Of a stretch of 64,000 nucleotides of DNA, positions 41,707 through 50,518 are shown in pieces (within the stretch, counting starts at the first letter, position 1; each line of letters begins with the position of its first letter). The notes below the pieces were generated by a model that was not told the origin of the DNA, did no database searches, and saw only the letters and a program-made list of their open reading frames with translations. Position numbers and translations under genes: made by a program. Origin of the DNA: Parvibaculum sp963696585 (GTDB lineage: Bacteria > Pseudomonadota > Alphaproteobacteria > Parvibaculales > Parvibaculaceae); the NCBI GenBank assembly GCA_963696585.1, contig CAVOKW010000032.1:1-64000 (forward strand), given 5' to 3'.

Positions 41707-42795
41707 TCAAGCCACCTTGCGTTTGCTGCTCTTTCTCAGGGCCGGTATGACGTGTCTGGCGAACGAACGCATGCTCTCGGCTGCCTCCTCGTAGCTCATG
41801 CCGCCGAATAAGAAGCAGGGATTGATGTCGAATTCGCCCAGAAGCGATTTGCGATATTCGAACTTCTCGACGATTTCCTTGGGTGTTCCCCAGGCCGTGA
41901 CATCGAGATAGGTCTTGGCCATTCCACCCTTGCCGAGCGCGCGGATGGCGTCGACGGCCTGGGCGTAGGACTCGTAGCCCTTGGCGTTTTTAAAATGCTC
42001 GCCGGCCAGTTCATAGTGATCGAGTACCGAAAGCAGATAGTTGGTCACATATTTCTGTCCCAACTCTTTCGCGCGAGCAGGATCGGTGTCGCAATAGGTG
42101 AAGTCGCATATCATGATCGGCGGTGCGTCGTCGCCATGCTGCGTCTTGTATGCCGCCTTGTATTCCTTGACGGCCTCGGCCTGAGCCTCCCACGGCTTCT
42201 GAGCGAAGATCACCATCCGCGCGCCCGCCTTCGCGCACTGAAGAACAGATTCCGGTGACATGGCGACCTGATAGATGCGCCCCTTGAAGGAGCCGCGCGG
42301 ATTGGGACGGATTTCGGTCCGCTTCTGCGGATAGAAGGGGCCGCTCCCTTCGATGAAGCCGGTCTCGAGAGCGTCGATGATCATCGGGCTTGCTTCATCG
42401 AAGCGTTGGCGGGCTTCGTCCATGTTCACGCCCATGCCGTCATATTCCTTGCGCGCCAGGCCGCGCCCCATCCCGAAGAGTGTTCGGCCTTGGCAAAGGT
42501 GATCCAGCATGACGACCTTTTCCGCGATCCGAACGGGCACATTCCAGGGAAGGATGACGGCGCCGGTGCCCAGTTTGATGCGCTTGGTGCGCGCCGCCAT
42601 GTAGCTCAGGAACTGGGTGTTGTCGGGACAAAACGAATAGTCCTCGAAATGATGCTCGACGGGCCACAATGCGTCGAAGCCGAGTTCTTCCGCCAAAAGC
42701 CCGAGACGGATCTCCTCGTCATAGACCTGGCCGTCGGTTACGCCGGAGTTGGCTCTGTCGAAATTCTGAAAAACCATCTGAATGCCGAACTGCAT
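41707..42795 (-). CDS. luciferase-like flavin monooxygenase (copy 2)
   Basis: A 362-residue luciferase-family protein, paralogous to copy 1 at 21104-22219. It has LGFDALWPVEHHFEDYSF, GAVILPWNVPVRIAEK, GMGRGLARKEYDGMG and the shared MSPESVLQCAKAGARMVIFAQKPWE region. It needs reduced flavin from another enzyme. GAGGGAG precedes the ATG. It is downstream of and co-transcribed with a crotonase with both catalytic glutamates. The substrate is unknown. Confidence 0.9.
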   Translation of the reverse strand: MQFGIQMVFQNFDRANSGVTDGQVYDEEIRLGLLAEELGFDALWPVEHHFEDYSFCPDNTQFLSYMAARTKRIKLGTGAVILPWNVPVRIAEKVVMLDHLCQGRTLFGMGRGLARKEYDGMGVNMDEARQRFDEASPMIIDALETGFIEGSGPFYPQKRTEIRPNPRGSFKGRIYQVAMSPESVLQCAKAGARMVIFAQKPWEAQAEAVKEYKAAYKTQHGDDAPPIMICDFTYCDTDPARAKELGQKYVTNYLLSVLDHYELAGEHFKNAKGYESYAQAVDAIRALGKGGMAKTYLDVTAWGTPKEIVEKFEYRKSLLGEFDINPCFLFGGMSYEEAAESMRSFARHVIPALRKSSKRKVA

Positions 42796-42834
42796 CGGAA
42801 TATCTCCCTCTCGTAATGATTTTGGTTTCTTGTT

Positions 42835-43647
42835 TCAGAGGCCCTTATAGTTAGGCTTGCGCTTCTCCATGAATGCCTTGGGCCCCTCGCGGGCATCCTC
42901 GGTCTTGAATACGGGTGCTGCGAAGCGCGACTCCATATCCATCGCCTCGCTCTCGGGACGACCCAGACATTCGCGGGCAGATTTGCGAATTGCCTGAACG
43001 GCGATCGGCCCATTCGCGGCGATCTTCTCCGCGAGTTCGAATGCCGCGTCGAGCACCTGGTTTTGGGGGACAACACGATTCAGGAATCCCAGATCGTAGG
43101 CCTCCTGCGCGCTGATCAGGTCGCCGGTGAGCAGCAGTTCCATCGCCCTTGCATAAGGTATCTGGCGCGGAAGGCGCACCGTTGAGCCGCCGCCCGGAAA
43201 AATCGCCCATTTGACTTCCTGCACGCCGAGCTTTGCCGTATCCGCAGCGATACGCATGTCCGTTCCTTGTGCCAGCTCCATCCCGCCTGCGACGGCAAAG
43301 CCGTTGATCGCGGCGATGACCGGCTTTGTCACATCGAATGTGCGCAACAGGCCTTTGGCCAGGATATTCGGATCGTCCAGAATTTTCTGGTCCCATTCGT
43401 TTTGCGGTTTGCGTGCGCCATTTATGAGCGGGATGAGTTGCCCGAGATCGGCACCCGAACAAAACGCCTTGTCTCCGGCACCGGTGACGACGGCGACTCG
43501 GATATTCGCGTCGTCGCGCACCTCTTCCCAATGGCCGGCAAGCCGGACCAACATCTCCGGACTGAACGAGTTGCGCGCTTCCGGGCGGTTGAGCGTGATC
43601 AGCGCGATATGGCCCCTTTTTTCGAGCAAGGCCGGTTCCATCGTCAT
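42835..43647 (-). CDS. enoyl-CoA hydratase
   Basis: A 270-residue crotonase. Motifs are NRPEARNSFS, FCSGADLGQL, AGGMELAQGTD and PGGGSTVRLPR. Unlike the other three ordinary crotonases in the window, both catalytic glutamates are present (GGMEL, and VQEVKWAIF), so true hydratase activity is likely. The ATG at 43647 has GGGAG upstream and an eight-residue longer start at 43671 is less likely. It is first in a two-gene operon with the luciferase-like gene. Confidence 0.92.
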   Translation of the reverse strand: MTMEPALLEKRGHIALITLNRPEARNSFSPEMLVRLAGHWEEVRDDANIRVAVVTGAGDKAFCSGADLGQLIPLINGARKPQNEWDQKILDDPNILAKGLLRTFDVTKPVIAAINGFAVAGGMELAQGTDMRIAADTAKLGVQEVKWAIFPGGGSTVRLPRQIPYARAMELLLTGDLISAQEAYDLGFLNRVVPQNQVLDAAFELAEKIAANGPIAVQAIRKSARECLGRPESEAMDMESRFAAPVFKTEDAREGPKAFMEKRKPNYKGL

Positions 43648-43664
43648 GTTCGCGTCTCCCTTGT

Positions 43665-43684
43665 ATAACACGTATGTGTTTTTA
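43665..43684. promoter_or_regulatory. ATAACAC/TATGTGT element in divergent promoter
   Basis: ATAACACGTA and TATGTGTTTT overlap here, each matching nine of ten bases of the two inverted arms at 52045-52083. It starts 17 bases upstream of the crotonase start. It is a candidate operator shared by several operons in the window. Confidence 0.4.
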
Positions 43685-43731
43685 ATCGCATGGATGTAAA
43701 TTTAGCTGGACTCGGGTTGTGCGGCCAGCGA

Positions 43732-43752
43732 ATAATCATGATCAGGGATTAT
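43732..43752. promoter_or_regulatory. ATAATC-N9-GATTAT dyad upstream of the amidohydrolase operon
   Basis: A six-base inverted repeat with a nine-base spacer containing ATGATCA, 53 bases before the ATG at 43805. It resembles the TGATCA palindromes near the GntR gene only loosely. Confidence 0.3.
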
Positions 43753-43804
43753 CAAAATATAAAGTCGCGCCCTTGAAACCAAATGCGACGCTGGGAGAGA
43801 GACA

Positions 43805-44908
43805 ATGATCAAGAAACCCATATCTGCGGACTCGCACATCACCGAACCGCCGCATTGCTATGTTGATTACATTGATCCCAAATTCCGCGATCGCGCGCCG
43901 CGCATCCAGCGGATCGACAAGATTGGCGACGCTTTCATCGTCGATGGTATGGGGTCTCCGGTTCCGATGGGGCTGGTGGCCGCCGCCGGCAAGGATCCGG
44001 CAGAAATCACGACAGAGGGCGTCGCTTTCGAAGACCTGTGGAAGAGCGGCTGGGACGCCAAGTTCCGCGTTGCGGATCAGGAGAAGGATGGCATTGCGGC
44101 CGAGTTCATCTATCCGACGGTCGGAATGGTGATCTGCAACCATCCCGACTTCGACTACAAGAAGGCCTGCTTCGACGCTTATAATCGCTGGTTGCAGGAA
44201 TACTGCGGGGAGGCGCCTGACCGTCTTTACGGTCTTGCGCAGGTTTCCATGCGATCACCGGAAGATGGCGTTGCGGAAATCAGGCATGCGAAGGAGATGG
44301 GCTTCAAGGGCGTGATGATGCCCGGAAACCCCGCCGTCGAGGATTATGATTCAACCGTATACGACAAGGTCTGGGCGACCGCTGTCGAGTGCGACATGCC
44401 GCTTTCGTTCCACATCCTGACCGGCAAATCGGACAGTCTTTCGGGGCAGGTCCGGGGCCCGCGTATCAACGGCTTCCTGTCGATCATTCGTGGCTGCCAG
44501 GACGTGATGGGCACCTTCATATTCGGCGGTGTCTTTGATCGCTTCCCCGACCTCAAGGTTGTCTGCGTCGAGGCCGATGCGGGCTGGGTTCCGCACTACA
44601 TGTATCGCATGGACCATGCCTACAAGCGTCATCGCTACTGGATGAAGGCGCCGCCGCTCAAGCGGATGCCGAGCGACTATTTCAACGACAACATCTATGT
44701 GACGTTCCAGGACGACTGGGTTGCCTTCAGGATGAAGGATATGTGCAATGTTCGCCGCCTGATGTGGGCAAACGATTTCCCGCATTCGGATTCGACCTGG
44801 CCCTGGTCGCAGGAAATGCTCGAAGAGCACACGAAAAATCTGAGCGAGCAGGAACGCAACTGGATATGCCACGACAACGTCGCGGAGCTCTACAAGCTCG
44901 CCGTTTGA
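43805..44908 (+). CDS. amidohydrolase family 2 protein
   Basis: A 367-residue TIM-barrel metallohydrolase of the ACMSD/gamma-resorcylate decarboxylase-like family. The first metal motif is Asp9-x-His11 (SADSHITEPP). ECDMPLSFHILTG carries another His, and WANDFPHSDSTWP near the C terminus holds the conserved Asp. Members decarboxylate or hydrolyse beta-keto or aromatic acids. The gene heads a plus-strand operon divergent from the crotonase/luciferase-like pair, with GGGAGAG before the ATG. The substrate is unknown. Confidence 0.92.
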   Translation: MIKKPISADSHITEPPHCYVDYIDPKFRDRAPRIQRIDKIGDAFIVDGMGSPVPMGLVAAAGKDPAEITTEGVAFEDLWKSGWDAKFRVADQEKDGIAAEFIYPTVGMVICNHPDFDYKKACFDAYNRWLQEYCGEAPDRLYGLAQVSMRSPEDGVAEIRHAKEMGFKGVMMPGNPAVEDYDSTVYDKVWATAVECDMPLSFHILTGKSDSLSGQVRGPRINGFLSIIRGCQDVMGTFIFGGVFDRFPDLKVVCVEADAGWVPHYMYRMDHAYKRHRYWMKAPPLKRMPSDYFNDNIYVTFQDDWVAFRMKDMCNVRRLMWANDFPHSDSTWPWSQEMLEEHTKNLSEQERNWICHDNVAELYKLAV

Positions 44909-44966
44909 CGATCCGTATACTGACGTCAAGGCGCGGATTTTTTCGATTCACGGGGAGGACGTTTTC

Positions 44967-46649
44967 ATGGACTACGATCTGAAAATCGTGGGTGGATTCA
45001 TCGTCGACGGCACCGGCTCTCCGGGCTATGCCGGAGACATCGGTATTCGCGATGGCAAAGTTGTGGCTATGGGGCAGGCCCCCGCCGGGGCGAGGACGAC
45101 TATCGACGCCCGGGGGCAGGTCGTTGCCCCCGGCGTCGTCGATATACATACGCATTACGATGCCCAGCTTCTGTGGGACAGGAATTTGTCGATCTCGCCG
45201 TGGCACGGTGTGACGACGGTCGTGGTGGGCAATTGCGGGTTCGGCATCGCGCCGACGCGCAAGGAGCATCGCGGCCTTATTTTGCGGACGCTCGAAAATG
45301 TCGAGGGCATGAGTGTCAAGGCGCTGGAGGCCGGTCTCGGCGACGAATGGGGGTTCGAGACGTTTCCCGAATATCTCGACGTCGTGGAAAAGAAGGGTAC
45401 GTTGATCAACGTGGCCGTTCTTCTGGGGCATACGCCGCTTCGCCTCTATGCCCTCGGGCCCGAATCCACCGAACGGGCGGCGCGGCCGGAGGAGGTCAGG
45501 CATATGAAAAGCCTGATGCGCGAGGGCCTCGAAGCGGGCGCACTCGGTTATGCGACCTCGAAATCGCCGACGCATGTAGGCTATGAGGGCAGACCGGTTC
45601 CAAGCCGACTGGCGGCGTTCAGCGAGATACGGGAGATCGCGTCGGCGCTGGGCGAGGCGGGCGAAGGCGTGATACAGGCGACTGTCGGCAAGGAACTGTC
45701 ATTTGACGAATTCGCGGAATTGAACCGCGTTTCCGGTCGCCATGTCAGTTGGACGGCGTTGCTGGGCGGTGGCGGGGTGCTGAATGTCGGCTCCGCAGCC
45801 GAGCAGTTGGCGCGCTCAAACGAACTTCAGTCGGCTGGTTACGCGGTATTTCCGCAGGTCACCTGCAGGCCCCTCAATTTTGAATTTCGATTCGATCAGC
45901 CGTTTCTGTTCCAGAGCATGCCGGTCTTCGCGCCGGTGAACAAAGCCGACCGCGCGGAAAAACTGAGGCTTTACGCCGACAACTCTTTCCGGGCGGGATT
46001 CCGGGACGCGATGCGTGGTCCGATTCTCAGTGCATGGGACAAGGCGGTCATCGCCTATTGTCCGGATCGACCGGAGTTCGGGGAACGGCTGGTGCACGAC
46101 GTCGCAGCGGAACTCGGATGCAACTCGATTGATCTTGCGTTGGATCTCTCGATTCAGAGCGATCTGCAGACGCGGTTCCGCCTGCCTGTCGCAAACGCGG
46201 ACGAAGATGAAGTGGCAACGTTGCTGCGCGATTCCTGCACGGTGCTCGGCCTCTCGGACGCAGGCGCGCATGCGAGCCAACTCTGCGATGCATGTTTTTC
46301 CACGCATCTTCTCGGAAGATGGGTCCGTGAAAAGCGCGTTTTGACGCTGGAGGAGGCGGTCCGGATGCTGACATCGCGGCCCGCCGAGGTGTTCGGCATC
46401 AAGGATCGCGGTCGCCTCGCTGTGGGAATGCCCGCCGATGTCCTGATCTTCGACGCCGAAACGGTTGGCGCAAGTTCCCTTCGCAGGGTCTATGATCTGC
46501 CTGCTGGCGAAGACCGGCTGATTTCCGATGCCTCGGGCATTTCGGCCGTCGTCGTCAACGGGACATTGATCCGGCGCAATGGCGTCGATGTGTTGGGCAC
46601 CGAAGGTCGTTTGCCGGGCCGTCTGCTGCGCCATGGCGCGGCAGCCTGA
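44967..46649 (+). CDS. D-aminoacylase-like amidohydrolase
   Basis: A 560-residue amidohydrolase resembling N-acyl-D-amino-acid deacylases. His61 and His63 in DIHTHYDAQ, GNCGFGIAP and SDAGAHASQ are the metal-binding regions, and a composite beta domain is formed by both termini (GGFIVDGTGSP and ADVLIFDAETVG). It likely cleaves an amide or cyclic ester in the pathway served by this operon. GGGGAGG precedes the ATG. The family includes many uncharacterised members in catabolic clusters. Confidence 0.92.
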   Translation: MDYDLKIVGGFIVDGTGSPGYAGDIGIRDGKVVAMGQAPAGARTTIDARGQVVAPGVVDIHTHYDAQLLWDRNLSISPWHGVTTVVVGNCGFGIAPTRKEHRGLILRTLENVEGMSVKALEAGLGDEWGFETFPEYLDVVEKKGTLINVAVLLGHTPLRLYALGPESTERAARPEEVRHMKSLMREGLEAGALGYATSKSPTHVGYEGRPVPSRLAAFSEIREIASALGEAGEGVIQATVGKELSFDEFAELNRVSGRHVSWTALLGGGGVLNVGSAAEQLARSNELQSAGYAVFPQVTCRPLNFEFRFDQPFLFQSMPVFAPVNKADRAEKLRLYADNSFRAGFRDAMRGPILSAWDKAVIAYCPDRPEFGERLVHDVAAELGCNSIDLALDLSIQSDLQTRFRLPVANADEDEVATLLRDSCTVLGLSDAGAHASQLCDACFSTHLLGRWVREKRVLTLEEAVRMLTSRPAEVFGIKDRGRLAVGMPADVLIFDAETVGASSLRRVYDLPAGEDRLISDASGISAVVVNGTLIRRNGVDVLGTEGRLPGRLLRHGAAA

Positions 46650-46663
46650 GGAGGGCGTGAAGA

Positions 46664-47557
46664 ATGAGTCTTGAGGAACTTGCTGTCGTTCGTCAGCTGC
46701 TTACGGGCCTTGTGACCGAGGAACCTCGTTCTCTTGAGGATTTTCGTACTTCGTATGACGAGGCTGGCAAGGCGTTCGGTCTTCCCGAAGGCGTAACGGT
46801 CACGCCGGTTTCCGCTGGCGGGGTTCCCGGCGAATGGCTGGCGCCGGCTGCCGGTGCCGGCAAGCGGGTTTTGCTCTATCTGCATGGAGGAGGCTATGCG
46901 CTTGGTTCTCTCGACTCGCATCGCCATCTTGCGGCGCGCATAGCTCTTGCCCTGAATGGCCGGGTTCTGCTGATCGACTACAGGCGGTCTCCGGAGCATC
47001 CATTTCCGGCGGCGGTCGATGATGCGCTTGCTGCTTATCGCTGGCTGATCGAGACGGGCGTCGATCCGGCCAAGCTCGCTGTTGCAGGGGATTCGGCTGG
47101 CGGCGGCCTGACGGTTGCCGTGCTTCTGGCGGCGCGCGATGCCGGTCTCAGACTTCCGGCTGCGGCCGTTTGTATTTCGCCCTGGGCCAATCTTGAAAAT
47201 AAGGGCGCATCTTATAGCGCGAAAGCGAATGTGGACCCGATGGTGCGCCATGCCGATCTTGAGCTGTGGACGGCGGCCTATCTGGGAACTTCAACCCCGC
47301 GCAGGACGCCTCTGGCATCGCCGGTATTTGCCGATCTCAAGGGATTGCCGCCATTCCTGATTCAGGTAGGCAGTTCGGAGGTCTTGCTCTCGGATAGCCA
47401 CTTGTTGGCCGACAGATTGAAAGAGGTCGGCGTATCCGTCGATCTCCATGTCTGGCCGGACATGATTCATGTCTGGCACTGGTTTGCGCCGGTCTTGAGC
47501 GAAGGCCGGGCGGCGATCGACGAGATGGCCCGCTTCCTGGATACAAAGCTCGGATGA
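46664..47557 (+). CDS. HSL-family carboxylesterase/lipase
   Basis: A 297-residue alpha/beta hydrolase of the hormone-sensitive lipase family. HGGG is at 74-77, DYRRSPEHPFPA follows, the nucleophile is Ser144 in GDSAGGG, and the His is in DMIHVWHWF. It can hydrolyse short acyl esters or lactones, such as a Baeyer-Villiger product. It follows the D-aminoacylase-like gene by 14 bases, with GAGGAGGG upstream. Its stop codon directly abuts the stop of the convergent IclR gene. Confidence 0.93.
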   Translation: MSLEELAVVRQLLTGLVTEEPRSLEDFRTSYDEAGKAFGLPEGVTVTPVSAGGVPGEWLAPAAGAGKRVLLYLHGGGYALGSLDSHRHLAARIALALNGRVLLIDYRRSPEHPFPAAVDDALAAYRWLIETGVDPAKLAVAGDSAGGGLTVAVLLAARDAGLRLPAAAVCISPWANLENKGASYSAKANVDPMVRHADLELWTAAYLGTSTPRRTPLASPVFADLKGLPPFLIQVGSSEVLLSDSHLLADRLKEVGVSVDLHVWPDMIHVWHWFAPVLSEGRAAIDEMARFLDTKLG

Positions 47558-48397
47558 CTACGGCGCTATATCGTCGTCGATTTCCAGTCGTGCCTCGTCG
47601 TCGAGGGCCTCCTTGAAGCCTTGACCGTTTTGTGAGATGTGCTCGGCGATGGCCTTTTTCAATAACTCCGTGAACGTCTGTTTGCGATTGCGAAAATACT
47701 CGTTGGGCGCGGCTATCCCGATCGCGACCGGGCGTCCGGACGGACCCATCGGAATGGGCATTGCCAGCAGGGTGGCTCCCGGCGTCACGAGATCGCTGTA
47801 AAGCGCGAAGCCGCGTTTTTTGATTCTTTGCAGTTCGTCTTCGATCTCCTGCATCGATCCCCGCCGCTCCGGCATGGCGGCAAGGGCATCCTGAATCAAA
47901 CGTCTCGCTTCGGGCAAGGGGAGTTCGCTCAGCAGAACACGGCCCATCGTCGAAAAAGCGAGCATACGCCGGGTGCTTGGCTTGACATGAAAGCGAATGG
48001 GCGACGTACCTTGAATCACCTTCACATATTGGGCATAAGCGCCCAGACGCGTAGCGAGGATGATCGTGCATCCCGTATCGGCCGAAAGCCGTCTCATCAG
48101 GCGCTGGACATTCCGGATCGGTAACGCCTCGGCTTCCACCCAGTTTCCCAGCAGGGATATCCGGATGCTCGGAAAAAAAGTCTTGACCCGGTCGTCGTGC
48201 TCCAGATAGCCGAGGCTGACGAGGCTTTTCAGAAGGGCGGCGGTGCTGGAATGAGGGTAACTCAGCGCCTGCGCCACGTCTTGAATCGTCACTGGACGTC
48301 TGACTTCGTCGAAATACTCGAAAATCTCCAGAACGCGGGTCGCGGATTTTACCGTTGCGGCCGAGGGCAGTTCGGATTTGAGGACGTTAGCGTTCAT
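47558..48397 (-). CDS. IclR-family transcriptional regulator
   Basis: A 279-residue IclR regulator. The N-terminal winged helix is at about residues 15-80 (SATRVLEIFEYFDEVRRPVTIQDVAQALSYPHSSTAALLKSLVSLGYL), followed by a GAF-like effector domain with GRVLLSELP and a C-terminal acidic tail. It lies 56 bases after FadH on the same strand and may be the last gene of the minus-strand operon from 51976. IclR proteins usually sense aromatic or small organic acids. Confidence 0.93.
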   Translation of the reverse strand: MNANVLKSELPSAATVKSATRVLEIFEYFDEVRRPVTIQDVAQALSYPHSSTAALLKSLVSLGYLEHDDRVKTFFPSIRISLLGNWVEAEALPIRNVQRLMRRLSADTGCTIILATRLGAYAQYVKVIQGTSPIRFHVKPSTRRMLAFSTMGRVLLSELPLPEARRLIQDALAAMPERRGSMQEIEDELQRIKKRGFALYSDLVTPGATLLAMPIPMGPSGRPVAIGIAAPNEYFRNRKQTFTELLKKAIAEHISQNGQGFKEALDDEARLEIDDDIAP

Positions 48398-48453
48398 GCG
48401 ACAACCCTGACTTCATATGGTCTCTTGCCGCGCCTCGTTTTTTCATTTGTTCC

Positions 48454-50499
48454 TCAAAGAGAGAGCGCGAGACGCGTGCCGTCCTCGATCGCCCTGACCG
48501 CATCGAGTTGCTGAGGCTTGTCGACGCCGCCGATTGCATGAACGGGTTTTCCCAGGGACCGTGCCAACGACAACGCATCGTCCACCGATTCCTGCCCGGC
48601 GCAGACGACAATCGTGTCAACTTTCAACGTCTGCGGTTTGCCGCCTGCCTCGATATGGAGCCCGGCATCGTCGATTTTCCGATAGATTACATCGCCGGTC
48701 ATCGTAACGCCGCGGAACATCACCTCCAGAAAATTGGCCCATCCCCTGGTCTTGCTCAGGCCGGCACCGAAACTATCGCGCGGCTTGCGCTGGAGAAGGT
48801 GAATCTTGCGCGATGACGGCCACTGATGATTGGCGGGCAGCAACGCGCCTGGCTGCGTATAGCTCAGATCAATTCCCCACTCGGAGGCAAATCTCTCGAC
48901 ATCGGGATGCGACGGATCATGTGGGCCATGCGGATGCGACAGGAGCGCCGCCACGTCGAAGCCAATGCCGCCAGCGCCGACAATGGCAACCTCGGCACCG
49001 ACGCGTGCGGTGTTTGTGATTGCCTCTACATAGGTCATAACCGACGGGTGATCCGCACCCGGAATGTCGAGACGGCGCGGGCGAACGCCGGTTGCGACGA
49101 CGATTTCGTCAAATCCGCCGCTCTCGAGATCGGCGAGCGAAACCGGTCGGCCACAGCGGACCTCGACGCCCAGTTCGTCGAGCCGGTTCCTGAAATAGCG
49201 GATAGTCTCGGCATAATCCTCCTTGCCGGGAATCCGCCGCGCCAGATTGAACTGACCACCGATTTCGTTGTCGGCTTCGAAGAGCGCCACCTTGTGGCCG
49301 CGTTCGGCCGCCGTCACCGCGCAGGCAAGACCCGCCGGGCCGCCGCCAAGGACCGCGATGTGCTTTCCTCTGGCTGCTGGCGCGATCTTGAATTCGACTT
49401 CCCGGCATGCCGCCGGATTGACCATGCAGGTCGTCAACTTTCCGGTAAAGGCGTTGTCGAGGCAGGCCTGATTGCAGCCGATGCAGGTATTGATGTTCGA
49501 CGATGCGCCCGATGCCGCTTTCGCAACAAAATCGGGATCGGCCAAGAGCGGACGCGCGAGCGAAACCATGTCGGCTTGTCCGTCTGCAATCAGTTGCTCC
49601 GCTTGCTCCGGCGTATTGATCCGGTTGGACGCGACCACGGGTATCGCGACTTCCGCCTTGAGCCGCTTGATCGCCCAGGTGAAAGCGCCGCGCGGCACCA
49701 TATGAGCGATCGTCGGTACACGCGATTCATGCCAGCCTATGCCGGTATTGAGGATGTTTGCGCCGCTCGCCTCGACATCTTTTGCGAGGGCGGCGACGTC
49801 CGGCCAGGAATTGCCCCCCTCGACAAGATCGAGAACGGATATCCGGTAAATGATAATGAAGTCCGGGCCGCAATGCTTGCGGACACGCCCGACGACCTCA
49901 ACCGGCAAGCGCCGCCGGTTCTCCGCCGAACCGCCCCAGCTATCTGTGCGCTGATTTGTGCGCGCCGCAGTGAACTGATTGAGAAAATAGCCCTCCGAAC
50001 CCATGACTTCAACGCCGTCATATCCGGCTTCGCGTGCGAGGGCTGCGGCAGTGCCAAAGTCCTCGATGGTCTGGAGGATTTCATCATCGTCCAGGGCGCG
50101 GGGCGTAAGCGGATTGATGCGGGATCTGACTGCGGAGGGAGCCACCAGTTCTGCATGCCGACCGTAGCGGCCCGCATGCAGGAGCTGGAGAACGATCTTT
50201 CCGCCCTCATCGTGGACGGCGCGCGTAATCACACGATGACCCTCAACGAGGTCCTCAGTCATGACCGACGCGCGCTCCGCAAGCCTTCCCGCCCTGTTCG
50301 GCGAGATACCGCCGGTGACAAGGATTCCGACGCCGCCCTTTGCGCGCCGTGCGAAGAATTTGGCCTGTCGCTCGAAACCGTCCGGCATCTCCTCGAGGCC
50401 GGTGTGCATCGATCCCATCAACACGCGGTTTCTGAGCGCCGTAAATCCGAGATCGAGTGGTGCAAGCAGATGAGCAAAGATATCTGGCGTTTTTTTCAC
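48454..50499 (-). CDS. fadH: 2,4-dienoyl-CoA reductase (NADPH), FadH type
   Basis: A 681-residue flavo-iron-sulfur enzyme. The N-terminal FMN TIM barrel starts APLDLGFTALRNRVLMGSMHTGLEE. The [4Fe-4S] ligands are Cys339, Cys342, Cys346 and Cys358 in CIGCNQAC. Active-site Tyr171 and His257 lie five residues after those of E. coli FadH. GGGPAGLAC and GAGGIGFD are the FAD and NADPH sites. It reduces dienoyl-CoAs from unsaturated acids. The start is uncertain: GTG at 50499 fits family length best, TTG at 50508 is next, and the reading to 50559 overlaps the upstream gene. Confidence 0.93.
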   Translation of the reverse strand: MKKTPDIFAHLLAPLDLGFTALRNRVLMGSMHTGLEEMPDGFERQAKFFARRAKGGVGILVTGGISPNRAGRLAERASVMTEDLVEGHRVITRAVHDEGGKIVLQLLHAGRYGRHAELVAPSAVRSRINPLTPRALDDDEILQTIEDFGTAAALAREAGYDGVEVMGSEGYFLNQFTAARTNQRTDSWGGSAENRRRLPVEVVGRVRKHCGPDFIIIYRISVLDLVEGGNSWPDVAALAKDVEASGANILNTGIGWHESRVPTIAHMVPRGAFTWAIKRLKAEVAIPVVASNRINTPEQAEQLIADGQADMVSLARPLLADPDFVAKAASGASSNINTCIGCNQACLDNAFTGKLTTCMVNPAACREVEFKIAPAARGKHIAVLGGGPAGLACAVTAAERGHKVALFEADNEIGGQFNLARRIPGKEDYAETIRYFRNRLDELGVEVRCGRPVSLADLESGGFDEIVVATGVRPRRLDIPGADHPSVMTYVEAITNTARVGAEVAIVGAGGIGFDVAALLSHPHGPHDPSHPDVERFASEWGIDLSYTQPGALLPANHQWPSSRKIHLLQRKPRDSFGAGLSKTRGWANFLEVMFRGVTMTGDVIYRKIDDAGLHIEAGGKPQTLKVDTIVVCAGQESVDDALSLARSLGKPVHAIGGVDKPQQLDAVRAIEDGTRLALSL

Positions 50500-50518
50500 T
50501 TCGACCAATTTCCGTCTG

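Noticed and set aside
41587..41811. 74-residue open frame after the KstD-like gene
   Set aside because: It runs through the large hairpin and into the convergent luciferase-like gene; no ribosome site and no protein features.
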